The notes under the pieces: model-generated | Told to the model about the DNA's origin: nothing | The model's database searches: none | The model's input: the letters and a program-made list of their open reading frames with translations, nothing else | Assembly (NCBI RefSeq): GCF_008123515.1 | Contig: NZ_VSSR01000024.1 | Span: 1-64,000, forward strand | Length of the DNA stretch: 64,000 nt | Source of the DNA: Bradyrhizobium cytisi | GTDB lineage: Bacteria; Pseudomonadota; Alphaproteobacteria; Rhizobiales; Xanthobacteraceae | Direction: 5' to 3' | Position numbers and translations under genes: made by a program | Shown here: piece after piece, positions 8,076 through 17,085 of the stretch | Numbering within the stretch: position 1 is the stretch's first letter | Layout of the letters: each line of letters begins with the position of its first letter

Positions 8076-9098
8076 TCAATCCCTTGAAGCCGCGGGCACG
8101 ATGTAGCGATCCAGCAGGTCGAGCTCGGGCGCAACCATGTTCTTGGATTGCCGGGACGCGTTGAAGACGACGACCATGTCGAGCGCGGGGATGATGATGG
8201 TTTTCTGGGAATTGAAGCCCTGCGCAGCGATCCATTGAACTTCGCGATTCCCCTCCAGTGATCGACCAAGCCACCACTGATAGCCGTAGGATTGCGGCTC
8301 CTCGGTCGTGATCTGCTCCGCCGTCGATTGATCCACCCAGGACGCCGGAACGATCTGCCGGCCTTCCCAAGCGCCACGGTTGAGAACAAGCTGGCCGATT
8401 TTCGCCCAGTCGCGGGGGCGTAGATTCAGCCCCGCGCTCGACATGGCAACGCCGCTGAACGGCGATTTATGCCATTCGACGTCGTTGATGCCGAGCGGTG
8501 CGAAGAGTTCTTCCTGAGCCAGGACATCGACGGTTTTCCCGGTGACCTTTTTCAGGATGGCGCCAACAAGCTCTGTTTCGCTGTCGCTGTACCGGAAGGT
8601 GACACCGGGAGCCCTGTCGGAGCCCAATCCCGCCGACATCGTCAGGAGATGGCGCAGGGTTATGGGATCCTTGTCAAGCATACGGAGATCGGCATTCTCT
8701 GGAAGATAAAAAAAGGCCGGAACGTCTACGTCCTTGATCAGGCCGCGCTCCATGGCGATGCCGACCAGCAGCGACACAACGCTCTTGGTCATCGAATTAC
8801 CCCGGTGCCGCGAGGTCGCGTCGAAATTGAGCTGATGAGGATACGCAAAATAGCGCTCGTAGACGAGCACGCCATGCCTGATGACGACGATGTCGTCGAC
8901 ATTGGCGAGCTTGCCGCCGCTGATGCCGTCATCCATCGCGCAGAGCAGCGCCGCGTTCAGCCCCTGTTGCTCCGGCGAGGTCATCGCCCATCCGTCATGG
9001 ATCTCCTGCGGAATGCCGCACCCGGATGAAGGTTGTGCGCTGACGGGACTCAAGGCGAAGGCACACACGGCTGCAACGACGCCAATCCATCTCCGCAT
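8076..9098 (-). CDS. Secreted serine hydrolase, beta-lactamase/CubicO family
   Basis: 340 residues with a signal peptide (cleavage near SPVSAQ, residue 22). The nucleophile motif SMTK (SxxK, about residue 102) and a second motif YSDSE (about 172) follow the class C beta-lactamase/penicillin-binding esterase layout. The third-motif region reads AAQGFNSQ instead of HTG, so substrate use may differ; CubicO proteins include esterases and 6-aminohexanoate-dimer hydrolase-like enzymes. A YGYQWWLG segment before it is typical of that amidase/esterase branch. GGGAGAG precedes the ATG. Exported to the periplasm; substrate unknown. Confidence 0.88.
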   Translation of the reverse strand: MRRWIGVVAAVCAFALSPVSAQPSSGCGIPQEIHDGWAMTSPEQQGLNAALLCAMDDGISGGKLANVDDIVVIRHGVLVYERYFAYPHQLNFDATSRHRGNSMTKSVVSLLVGIAMERGLIKDVDVPAFFYLPENADLRMLDKDPITLRHLLTMSAGLGSDRAPGVTFRYSDSETELVGAILKKVTGKTVDVLAQEELFAPLGINDVEWHKSPFSGVAMSSAGLNLRPRDWAKIGQLVLNRGAWEGRQIVPASWVDQSTAEQITTEEPQSYGYQWWLGRSLEGNREVQWIAAQGFNSQKTIIIPALDMVVVFNASRQSKNMVAPELDLLDRYIVPAASRD

Positions 9099-9162
9099 CT
9101 CAGGCTCTCCCTACTATTGCCAGGCCAATCGCATATGGCATTTTGCACGACCTGAGTGCGCG

Positions 9163-9295
9163 CCTCGTCCTTCGAGACGACCGCTTCGCGGTCTCCTCAG
9201 GATGAGGCTAAGCGGCATCGGTGCTCGTCAAAGCTACGGCCACACGCTCGGTCCTCATCCTGAGGGCCCGCCAGCGGCGGGCGTCTCGAAGGATA
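9163..9295. repeat. Long palindromic intergenic repeat (TCCTTCGAGACG family)
   Basis: TCCTTCGAGACG (9168-9179) and CTCAGGATGAGG (9196-9207) are mirrored by CCTCATCCTGAG (9253-9264) and CGTCTCGAAGGA (9282-9293). Each half has its own mini-hairpin (ACCGCTTCGCGGT; CCCGCCAGCGGCGGG). This cruciform type is common between genes in Bradyrhizobium and relatives. The rest of the 406-bp gap up to plsY shows no gene. Confidence 0.85.
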
Positions 9296-9504
9296 GCCAC
9301 AGGGGAATCGCTCCTATATGCGCTTGCCCTGCCACCGTTGCCCGTGATGAGCAACCCAAGGATGCCGTTCGGTGTGTGACCGTTTTGCGGCGTGGCAGGT
9401 TGTGAAAGAGCCTTCATTGTAGGCAGACGCATGGCGGTGAGGCAAAGCCGGCGATAAAACAGCGCATACGAGACACTGGCCACAAACCCGTTGGAAACAA
9501 GACG

Positions 9505-10191
9505 ATGGTTTTCTGGATTGCAGGTGCACTTGGATTGGTGATCGCCTATCTCGTCGGCTCGATCCCCTCAGGCTATCTGGCAGGAAAACTGTTGAGGGGG
9601 ATCGACATTCGCGAGCACGGCTCCAGATCCACCGGCGCCACCAATGTGCTGCGGACCCTCGGCAAATGGCCTGCGCTGGTGGTGCTGATCGCCGATGTGC
9701 TGAAGGGCGTGGCGGCCATCCTCGTTGCCCGCTGGTTCTGTCCCTGGCTCACCACCGAATTGTCTCCGACGCCGCCGACGGCGTCCGATCTGCAAACCTG
9801 GGTGCCGTGGGCGGTGTGCCTCGCCGGAATTGCCGCGCTGCTGGGCCATGGCCGCTCGATCTGGCTGAATTTTACGGGCGGCAAGTCGGCTGCAACCGGG
9901 CTCGGCGTGCTGCTGGCGATGTCCTGGCCGGTGGGACTGGGTGCGGCGGCCGTGTTTGGCGTCGTGCTGGCGATCGCGCGGATCGTTTCACTGAGCTCGA
10001 TGCTCGCGGCGCTGACGGCCATCGCTCTCGTCTGCGGTTTCGAACACCCTCTGCCCTATCGGCTGCTGGTGATCGCAGGCGGCCTCTACGTGATCATCCG
10101 CCATCGCGCCAACATTCAACGGCTGCTGGCGGGGACGGAGCCGCGGCTGGGACAGGGTAGCCCGGACGCGAAAGCAGAAGCGGAGCTCTGA
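9505..10191 (+). CDS. plsY: Glycerol-3-phosphate acyltransferase PlsY (acyl-phosphate dependent)
   Basis: 228 residues with several membrane helices. PlsY transfers an acyl chain from acyl-phosphate to glycerol-3-phosphate at the inner membrane, the first step of phospholipid synthesis. Motif 1 is GSIPSGYLAGK, motif 2 GSRSTGATNVLR (usual form GSGNxGATN), motif 3 GHGRSIWLNFTGGKSAATGLG (usual GH..P.F..F.GGKGVAT). These variant motifs, plus an insertion around residues 78-92, resemble the cyanobacterial form more than the E. coli form. The unusual Arg in motif 2 deserves note. Stops 7 bp before the end of the convergent gene. Confidence 0.93.
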   Translation: MVFWIAGALGLVIAYLVGSIPSGYLAGKLLRGIDIREHGSRSTGATNVLRTLGKWPALVVLIADVLKGVAAILVARWFCPWLTTELSPTPPTASDLQTWVPWAVCLAGIAALLGHGRSIWLNFTGGKSAATGLGVLLAMSWPVGLGAAAVFGVVLAIARIVSLSSMLAALTAIALVCGFEHPLPYRLLVIAGGLYVIIRHRANIQRLLAGTEPRLGQGSPDAKAEAEL

Positions 10192-10198
10192 TGCGGGA

Positions 10199-10960
10199 TC
10201 AATTCACCGCCTGAAGCGCGGCCGTGAAGGTGGCGAGGTCGGCGCGCGCCATCTCGTCGGGCGCCCATTTCGGAAGGTCGGCGAGCTCTGCGATCACGCG
10301 GGCCCGATCCTGCGGCAGCAGAAAGCTCGCCCAGACCTCGCGCGTGTCGCGCAGCGCAGCCGCCACCAGGCGCGCGTTGGCGGGCTTGCCGGCGCCCTGG
10401 ATCGCGGCGCAGACCGTGGTCAGGATGTAGACGGCGCTGTTCTTGCGGAAGCCGGTAAACCCCTCCTCGCGGATGCGGGTGCGCTGCTCCGGCGCGAGCT
10501 CCGCCCAGAACAATTGGCCCGCGACCGCCTCGCGCGCCATGCCGCGGATCATGAAGCTCATCGCCACCGCGTACTGGTCGCCATACTCGGTCATGTTGCG
10601 CTGGAGCGCCGCAAGATCAGGCTCCAGACCCGGCTTCGCGCCATAAAGAATGAACAGCTTATGGGTCGCGTTGGCGGCGTTAGTCCAGTCCATCAGCCAG
10701 CCCATATCGCTGGCTTGCGCCGGCGGCAGCGCCGCGAGGGCGTCGAGATCGAAGATATGGCCGAGCAGCGTCGCGACCTCCGGCCGGGTCAGATCGGGCC
10801 GCTCGCCCTTCTTCGCGACGCCATCGACATAGACCTTGAACGCCTTCGCGGCATCGCGCGCAGCAGCCAGATCGCGTGCGCCATCCTGCGCGAGCGCGGG
10901 CCAAGTAAGCGCGGCCGAAGTGAGCGCGAGAAGAAGCAGGAGGATTCTGACGATCGGCAT
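10199..10960 (-). CDS. Hypothetical exported protein (253 aa)
   Basis: A signal peptide (residues 1-24, ending WPALAQD) precedes an all-helical mature protein. I do not recognise a family. Visible features are an AARDAAKAFKVYVDGVAKK helix near the N-terminus, a central MTEYGDQYAVAMSFMIRGMAREAV region, and GFTGFRKNSAVYILTTVCAAI, which might form a helical bundle. A GAGG sequence precedes the ATG. It lies downstream of the amidase gene on the same strand (66 bp gap) and may be in its transcript. Confidence 0.75.
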   Translation of the reverse strand: MPIVRILLLLLALTSAALTWPALAQDGARDLAAARDAAKAFKVYVDGVAKKGERPDLTRPEVATLLGHIFDLDALAALPPAQASDMGWLMDWTNAANATHKLFILYGAKPGLEPDLAALQRNMTEYGDQYAVAMSFMIRGMAREAVAGQLFWAELAPEQRTRIREEGFTGFRKNSAVYILTTVCAAIQGAGKPANARLVAAALRDTREVWASFLLPQDRARVIAELADLPKWAPDEMARADLATFTAALQAVN

Positions 10961-11026
10961 GGGAGACCTCGAGCGGCGCCATTCGTGACGATGGCGGTTG
11001 TTGGTCGCCGCGCGCGCCGCCGAGGT

Positions 11027-12655
11027 TCAGAGCGCCGGCAGGCCGGGCGGCGGCTTGCGCATGTTCGAGGCCTGCTCATAGGCGTAGGCGAGGCGCAAAA
11101 GCTTGTGCTCGCTCCAGGCACGGCCCGCGAAGGTGATGCCAAGCGGATAGTCCGGCGTCTCCTTGTCGCCGGCCCCTGAGATGAAGCCCGCGGGCACCAT
11201 GACGCTGGGATAGCCCGCCTTGGCTGCGATTGCTGCGCCGGTCGCACCGGGGAACAGGACGGCGTCCAGCTTGTGCCGGTCCATGTAGGCGTCCATGCCA
11301 TGCGTCCCGGCGGCGAGCAGGTCCATGACGCGGGCCGATTTGTACTCGCGCTCGCTCAGATCGCCCTTGGTGAGTTCGGCGGCGAGAAAGAGGTCCTGGC
11401 CGAAACGCAGCGCCGTCTGCGCGTGCGCCGCGTTGAAGGCGATGATGTCGGCCATGGTTTTCATGTCGGTATTGGTCGCCCAATGCCTGAGGTAGAGATT
11501 GAGACCGTGCTTCAGCTCGTAGAGAAACACGATCGGCGAGCCCGTCGGATTGCCCTTGTTGGGGCTCAGCGGATTGCGGTTGAGCACGGCCATGCCGGTG
11601 CCCGGCCCGGCGATCCAGCCGCGCGTCGGCATGCTGGCGCGCACGACGACGGCGCCGAGATCTTCCATCACCTTGATGACTTCGGTCATCAGCCTGGCCC
11701 CTTCGGATGACAACTTGCCGTAGTAGCAATCGTTCAGCGGGTCGGCAGGGTCGCTCGGCACCCCGATGCGTGCGCCCTTCATCGCATCGCGTGCGAGGTT
11801 GGCGGTGTAGTCGGCCGGCCGCTTCTGCCGTTCCGTCGCGGGATCGCGCGGGTCCTGGGCGGCGAGCACATTCAACAGCATGGCGGCGTCGCGCACCGTG
11901 CGCGTCATCGGTCCCGCGGTGTCCTGACTGTGCGCGATCGGCACGATCCCGGCACGGCTGATCAGTCCGACGGTCGGCTTCACCGTGACGAGGCCATTCC
12001 GGCTGGCAGGATGCAGCAGCGAGCCGGACGTCTCGGTGCCGATCGAGGCCGCGCACAGGCCGGCCGCCACGGCGACCGCCGAACCCGAGCTCGATCCGCC
12101 GGGGTCCACGAGCGGGATACCGCGACCGTCCATCAGCGCCGGTACGTAGGGATTCCTGACCTGACCGCCCAGCGACGAATAGCCCGAAGGCATCTCGATC
12201 GCGAGGATGTTAGCGAACTCGGTCAAGTTCGCCTTGCCGAGGATCACCGCGCCGGCTTTCCGCAGCAGCTTGACGACGGTGGCGTCGCGTCTGGCGCGCG
12301 CGCCTTCCAGCGCCAGCGAACCCGCCGTGGTCGGCTGCTGGTCGGAAGTCGCGATATTGTCCTTCACCAGGATCGGCACGCCGGCCAGCGACCGCTTGGC
12401 CGACGGCTTGGTGCCGTCGAGCTTGCCCGCGATCGCAAGCGCGTCGGGATTGAGCGCCCGGACGGCGTTCAGCGCCGGCCCGGCACGATCGTAAGCTCCG
12501 ATGCGCGCGAGATAGGCGTTTGCGAGCGCGGTCGCGGTGACCTGCCCGCCGGCGAGGGCATCGATGATGTCGCTCATCGGCGTGTGCTCGAGCCTCAGCT
12601 CGGGCGGCGTCGTGCCGCGGACGGCAGCCGCAGCGCGACGGGCGGGCTTCTTCAT
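11027..12655 (-). CDS. Amidase-signature family amidohydrolase
   Basis: 542 residues. The Ser-cisSer-Lys triad is visible: Lys in VPILVKDN (about 98), cis-Ser in PGGSSSGSA (about 188) and the nucleophile Ser in GTETSGS (about 212). The family includes GatA-like, aryl-acylamidase and peptide amidases; this one is closest to the group often labelled amidase with no defined substrate. No signal peptide is seen, so it is probably cytoplasmic. It is transcribed divergently from an acyl-CoA-dehydrogenase-like flavoprotein, with a 7-bp perfect inverted repeat just upstream of the start. Confidence 0.92.
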   Translation of the reverse strand: MKKPARRAAAAVRGTTPPELRLEHTPMSDIIDALAGGQVTATALANAYLARIGAYDRAGPALNAVRALNPDALAIAGKLDGTKPSAKRSLAGVPILVKDNIATSDQQPTTAGSLALEGARARRDATVVKLLRKAGAVILGKANLTEFANILAIEMPSGYSSLGGQVRNPYVPALMDGRGIPLVDPGGSSSGSAVAVAAGLCAASIGTETSGSLLHPASRNGLVTVKPTVGLISRAGIVPIAHSQDTAGPMTRTVRDAAMLLNVLAAQDPRDPATERQKRPADYTANLARDAMKGARIGVPSDPADPLNDCYYGKLSSEGARLMTEVIKVMEDLGAVVVRASMPTRGWIAGPGTGMAVLNRNPLSPNKGNPTGSPIVFLYELKHGLNLYLRHWATNTDMKTMADIIAFNAAHAQTALRFGQDLFLAAELTKGDLSEREYKSARVMDLLAAGTHGMDAYMDRHKLDAVLFPGATGAAIAAKAGYPSVMVPAGFISGAGDKETPDYPLGITFAGRAWSEHKLLRLAYAYEQASNMRKPPPGLPAL

Positions 12656-12678
12656 GACGTGCCTCTTGGAGAGAGATG

Positions 12679-12695
12679 TGCTACAGGATGTAGCA
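12679..12695. promoter_or_regulatory. Operator-like perfect inverted repeat
   Basis: TGCTACA-GGA-TGTAGCA, a 7-bp perfect palindrome with a 3-bp spacer, lies 24 bp upstream of the amidase start in the 190-bp divergent region. Its position fits repression of the amidase or control of both genes. No regulator gene is adjacent. Confidence 0.45.
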
Positions 12696-12845
12696 TTTAT
12701 CGCGATTGCGCCGCAAGGTGATCACCGAGTTTGACACAAGCGGGACAATGCGTCGCCGACTCCCGCCGCCTTGATCGTCCCCACCAAATAGACCACCATC
12801 GCGTGATCGACCGCTCACAGCAAGAATGGGCGAGGAAACGCTGAC

Positions 12846-14003
12846 ATGAACGCAACTCCGGGGTTTGACCTGGTCGAGCGGGCGCGGGCCATCGTGCCGC
12901 TGATTGCTGACGAGGCCGACCAGATCGAGCGGACGCGGCGGCTGACGCCTGATGTTGTCAACGCGCTGATCGAGAACGGGCTCTATCGTGCGCTGCTGCC
13001 GCAGAGCCTGGGCGGGTCGGAAGCGCCGCCCGACATCTTCATGCAGATGCTGGAGGAGATCGCGAAGGCCGATGCGTCCACCGCCTGGTGCCTCGGCCAA
13101 TGCAGCGTCTGCGCCATGATCGCAGCCAGCCTCGACCACGACACCGCGCACGAGATCTTCAACACGGCCCCCGCCGGCATCCTCGCCTGGGGCGCGGTGG
13201 CGCACGAGGCGCGCGCGGTCGAGGGCGGCTACCGCGTCACCGCGCGCTGGGATTTTGCCTCGGGCTCGCGGCAGGCGAGCTGGCTTGGCGCGCATGTCCG
13301 CATCGTCAATGCCGACGGCACGCCGCGCAAGAACGCCGACGGCTCGCCGGAGATGCGCACCATCCTGTTCCCGCTCGCGAGTGCCGTGATGCACGACGTC
13401 TGGCAGGCGATCGGGCTCGCCGGCACCGGCACCGATTCCTACGAGGTGCATGATCTCTTCATCCCCGATCGCTTTGCCGCCTTCCGCGACGTGGCCGAAG
13501 CCTTGCGCGAGCCGGGCCCGCTCTACCGGCTTCCGACCGGCTCGACCTTCAGCCTCGGCTTCGCCGCGGTCTCGCTCGGCGTCGCGCGCGCGACGCTGGA
13601 TGCGGCGATCACACTGGCGCGCGCAAAGCACCAGTCATTGGCGGCAAGCGCCATGCGCGACAACCAGGCTGTCCAAGGTCTGATCGGCCGCACCGAGGCG
13701 GATTTGCGCGCCGCGCGCGCCTATCTCTATGCGACGGCACATGCGATGTGGCGCGACCTCTCTGCGACCAAACTGTTCAGCCCGGCGCATCGCAGCGCCG
13801 TCCGCCTCGCCGCGACCTGGACCATCCAGCAATCGGCAAAAGTGGTCGACACCGCCTATCACATGGCCGGCGCCACCGCCGTGTTCCGCAGCAATCCGTT
13901 CGAGCGACGGTTTCGCGACATGCATGCGATCACCCAGCAGATCCAGGCCCGCGACACGCATTACGAGGATGTCGGCAAGATGATCCTCGCCGAAAACCGC
14001 TAG
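12846..14003 (+). CDS. Acyl-CoA dehydrogenase-fold flavoprotein (group D monooxygenase-like)
   Basis: 385 residues with the acyl-CoA dehydrogenase three-domain pattern: N-terminal helices (ERTRRLTPDVVNALIENGLYRALLPQSLGG), the middle sheet domain (RWDFASGSRQASWLGAHV, GTGTDSYEVHDLFIP) and a C-terminal helical bundle (FERRFRDMHAITQQIQARDTHYE). The last part matches Acyl-CoA_dh_2 proteins such as HsaA/HpaB-type flavin monooxygenases and desulfurisation enzymes rather than true dehydrogenases, and the C-terminal catalytic Glu position is not obvious. GAGGAAA precedes the ATG. Divergent from the amidase, which may share a catabolic role. Confidence 0.85.
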   Translation: MNATPGFDLVERARAIVPLIADEADQIERTRRLTPDVVNALIENGLYRALLPQSLGGSEAPPDIFMQMLEEIAKADASTAWCLGQCSVCAMIAASLDHDTAHEIFNTAPAGILAWGAVAHEARAVEGGYRVTARWDFASGSRQASWLGAHVRIVNADGTPRKNADGSPEMRTILFPLASAVMHDVWQAIGLAGTGTDSYEVHDLFIPDRFAAFRDVAEALREPGPLYRLPTGSTFSLGFAAVSLGVARATLDAAITLARAKHQSLAASAMRDNQAVQGLIGRTEADLRAARAYLYATAHAMWRDLSATKLFSPAHRSAVRLAATWTIQQSAKVVDTAYHMAGATAVFRSNPFERRFRDMHAITQQIQARDTHYEDVGKMILAENR

Positions 14004-14206
14004 TCGCCGCCGCGCGAAGCTGCGGCGCTTTGTCCCTGCTTGCGACAAACGATCAGCCTCTCCATGCGCCTACCGCATTGAGTCATGCAAAAGGATGGTA
14101 GCGAATCCGTTGAAACACGGAGGCGATGCCGCCCTGTTGTTAAGCAATTTCTGAGACCGTTCGGCAAAACCAAGAATCAATCTTTTGGAATGCCCGGGAA
14201 TTTTCG

Positions 14207-16174
14207 ATGTTCATGCTCAAGTCGATTGCGGCCCGCCTGATCCTCACCATCGCGCTCACCGTTGCGGTGGCCTGCGCCATCCTCTCCGGTTTCTCGATCA
14301 CCCAGCAGCGGGCGCTGACACGGCTGGCGCTCGATCAGCAGCTCAAGCTGCAATATGAGAGCGTCATCGCAGCCATCGACTATGAGGGACGTTCGGCACT
14401 CGCCGTCTCCGCCGTGATCGCGGCGCTGCCGCCGGTCGGCGACGCCATCGCCAAGGGTGACCGCGACGCGCTCGCCAATCTGCTCGGCGACGCCAACAAG
14501 GCGCTGAAGGCGCAGGGCATCCCGCTGATCACCTTCCAGCTGCCGCCGGCGCTCTCGTTCTATCGCGTTCACGCGCCCAAGACCTTCGGCGACGACGTCT
14601 CCGGGCGCCGTGCCACCGTGGTTGAGGCGCTCAAGACCGGCCGCCAGATCGTCGGCGTCGAGCCCGGCCGCGAGGCGCTCGGCATCTTCGGCATGACGCC
14701 GATCGTGCGCGACGGCAAGACCCTCGCCAATGTCGACGTCGGCGCCGCCTTCGGCAAGGAATTCGTCGACCGCGCCAAGAAGCGGTTTGGCATCGACCTC
14801 GCGGTCTATTCCGTCGACGGTTCGTCGCTGAACAAGCTGTCGTCGACCTTCGGCGAGAACGCCGTCGCCAAGCCGGACGAGCTGAGAGCCGTGATCAACG
14901 GCCCGCCGCTGCTGCGCGAGGCCGAGCTCGACGGCCACCCGGCCGAGGTCTATGCCGGGTCGATCAGGAACTACGCAGGCCAGCCGGTCGGCGTGCTTGA
15001 GATCATCAAGGACACGAGCGAATACGAGGCCGCTTTCGCCGCCTCCGAACGCAATCTGATCCTCGGCACGGTCGCGATCCTCGCCGCCGCTATCCTGCTG
15101 GCGTTCCTGCTCGGGCGCGGATTGTCGCGTCCGCTCACCGCGATCACGGCGGTGATGAACCGGCTGTCGAGCGGCGACACCAGCGTCACGATTCCCGGCA
15201 GCGAGCGGGCGGACGAGCTCGGCACCATGGCCAAGGCGGTCGAATTGTTCCGCCAGAGCATGCTCGAAGCGGGCTCGCTGCGCGAGGCGCAGGAGGCCGA
15301 CAAGGCCAAGGCGGAGATCGAGAAGCAGGCGCTGCAGCGCCGGATGGCTGATCGGTTCGAGGCCGACGTCAAGGGCGTGGTGTCCGCCGTCGCCGAGGCC
15401 ACCGAAGGCATGCAGCATGTCGCCGGCGAAATCACCTCCAGCGTGACCGGCACCTCGCAGCGTGCTTCGGCCGCTGCGACCGCGTCGGAAGAAGCCTCGA
15501 CCAGCGTCAATGCCGTGGCGGCCGCGACCGAGGAGCTCGCCTCCTCCGTCACCGAGATCGGCCGCCAGGTCACCCATTCCAGCCAGGTTGCGGGCAACGC
15601 GGTGGTCAAGGCCGCCGAGACGACCGAGATGGTCACGAGCCTTGCGGCCTCCGCCGAGCGGATCGGCGACGTGCTGCGCCTGATCAGCGCGATCGCGAGC
15701 CAGACCAATCTGCTCGCCCTCAATGCCACGATCGAGGCGGCGCGCGCGGGCGAAGCCGGCCGCGGCTTTGCCGTGGTCGCGTCCGAGGTGAAGGAGCTGG
15801 CAAGCCAGACCGCGAAGGCGACCGACGAGATTGCGAGCCAGGTTTCCGCGATCCAGGCGGCCACCGGCAATTGCGTCACCTCGATCTCCGACATCAGCAA
15901 CACCATCCGCGAGATCAGCGGCATCGCCACGACGATCGCCGCAGCCGTCGAGGAGCAGGGCTCGGCGACGCGCGAGATCGCCCGCAGCGTGCAGCAGGCC
16001 TCCACCGGCACCACCGAAGTCTCGGCCAACGTCGCCGGCGCGAGCCAGGCCGCCGACCAGTCGCGTGCGCTCGCCGGCAACGTCATGGTTGCGTCCGGAG
16101 AACTCGGCCAGCATGCGACCGCGCTGATGAAGAGCGTGGATACGTTCCTGGCGGGACTGCGCAGCGCCGCCTGA
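14207..16174 (+). CDS. Methyl-accepting chemotaxis protein with periplasmic Cache-type sensor
   Basis: 655 residues. Membrane helix 1 (about 8-30), a periplasmic region of about 250 residues of Cache type ([48 protein letters not shown]), membrane helix 2 (about 281-302), a HAMP domain (about 303-355) and the signalling domain with its tip region ([20 protein letters not shown], about 500-520). The sensor type with an HAP..F..D motif is seen in sCache_3/dCache receptors for small organic acids. There is no C-terminal NWETF-like pentapeptide, so adaptation enzymes must dock elsewhere. No che genes are nearby. Confidence 0.95.
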   Translation: MFMLKSIAARLILTIALTVAVACAILSGFSITQQRALTRLALDQQLKLQYESVIAAIDYEGRSALAVSAVIAALPPVGDAIAKGDRDALANLLGDANKALKAQGIPLITFQLPPALSFYRVHAPKTFGDDVSGRRATVVEALKTGRQIVGVEPGREALGIFGMTPIVRDGKTLANVDVGAAFGKEFVDRAKKRFGIDLAVYSVDGSSLNKLSSTFGENAVAKPDELRAVINGPPLLREAELDGHPAEVYAGSIRNYAGQPVGVLEIIKDTSEYEAAFAASERNLILGTVAILAAAILLAFLLGRGLSRPLTAITAVMNRLSSGDTSVTIPGSERADELGTMAKAVELFRQSMLEAGSLREAQEADKAKAEIEKQALQRRMADRFEADVKGVVSAVAEATEGMQHVAGEITSSVTGTSQRASAAATASEEASTSVNAVAAATEELASSVTEIGRQVTHSSQVAGNAVVKAAETTEMVTSLAASAERIGDVLRLISAIASQTNLLALNATIEAARAGEAGRGFAVVASEVKELASQTAKATDEIASQVSAIQAATGNCVTSISDISNTIREISGIATTIAAAVEEQGSATREIARSVQQASTGTTEVSANVAGASQAADQSRALAGNVMVASGELGQHATALMKSVDTFLAGLRSAA

Positions 16175-16283
16175 CGCGGCGCTCCCGCAAATCAAAGGCG
16201 TTCCGGCAGGACGCCTCAGCGGCACTGCGTCGATTTTGATGCGTCGGGGCTGAAGCAGCCGTGACGGGCAAGCCCGGTCCAAA

Positions 16284-17006
16284 TCAGGCCTTGCGTGCGC
16301 CGAACAGGCGACCTCGCCAGCCCATGCCGATGACGACGGCGATCATCGCGAGCCACGCCGCGGCGGCGGCGAAGTCGACGATACGGTCGCCTCCCGAGCA
16401 AATGCCGTGATTGATGCCGGCGCGGGACAAGATACCGCCCTGGAGCAGGGCGGCGAGCACTCCGAAGTAGAGCAAGACGCCGAGCGCGAGATAGACCACT
16501 GTCACAAGCGCGCGCCGCCGCCACGAGGGCATCGCCGGATCGTCCGCGCTACGCTCGGTCACGAATTGCCCCGGATTGGCCTTGGCAGCATCGCGGATCT
16601 GCACGGTCGAGTGAGTCAGGAGATCATGAACCGCCTGATTGCGGCGGGTGGCCAGCATGGTCAGGAACGAGTACCAGCCGAGCAGGCTCTTGATGGCGAA
16701 GCGGGCGAGCGCCTTTGCAAAGCTCAAATTGCCACCGCGATCGTCGACGACGCGCAGATTGGTCCAGGCATGCCCGAACGTGCCGCCGGTGCGCCAGACC
16801 AGCACCGGCTCGTAGAGCAGCAGGATCACGACGACTGCGACGCCCAGGATCCGGGCCAGGGTGTCGCTCTGCGCGTTGCTCGCCACCGCCAAGGCTCCGA
16901 ACAGCAGGGCCATCGCGAGCATCCAGTCGAGCAGGATGGCCTTCAGCCGCCGCGAGAACCGCGCATAGCGCAGCCCGGGTGTCAGGGTTGGAGCGTCAGA
17001 GGCCAT
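16284..17006 (-). CDS. RDD-family membrane protein
   Basis: 240 residues. The N-terminal half has the RDD pattern: a basic/acidic helix RFSRRLKAILLDWMLAMALLF with the Arg-Asp pair, then YEPVLVWRTGGTFGHAWTNLRVVDD and LLTHSTVQ. Two more hydrophobic helices follow (VVYLALGVLLYFGVLAALL; FAAAAAWLAMIAVVIGMGW). RDD proteins are inner-membrane proteins, some linked to Na+/H+ exchange, mostly of unknown role. The gene converges on the chemoreceptor gene. Confidence 0.85.
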   Translation of the reverse strand: MASDAPTLTPGLRYARFSRRLKAILLDWMLAMALLFGALAVASNAQSDTLARILGVAVVVILLLYEPVLVWRTGGTFGHAWTNLRVVDDRGGNLSFAKALARFAIKSLLGWYSFLTMLATRRNQAVHDLLTHSTVQIRDAAKANPGQFVTERSADDPAMPSWRRRALVTVVYLALGVLLYFGVLAALLQGGILSRAGINHGICSGGDRIVDFAAAAAWLAMIAVVIGMGWRGRLFGARKA

Positions 17007-17085
17007 GGGCGCCGCATCCGTTCATCCGATCTACCTAAGAGACGCCGGCAAGCGGCTCGAGGTTCGACTATATCAGACAGCAGGA

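Noticed and set aside
14177..16282. 701-codon minus-strand frame opposite the chemoreceptor gene
   Set aside because: Shadow composition (Gly/Arg/His/Asp-rich); chemoreceptor signature is clear on the plus strand.
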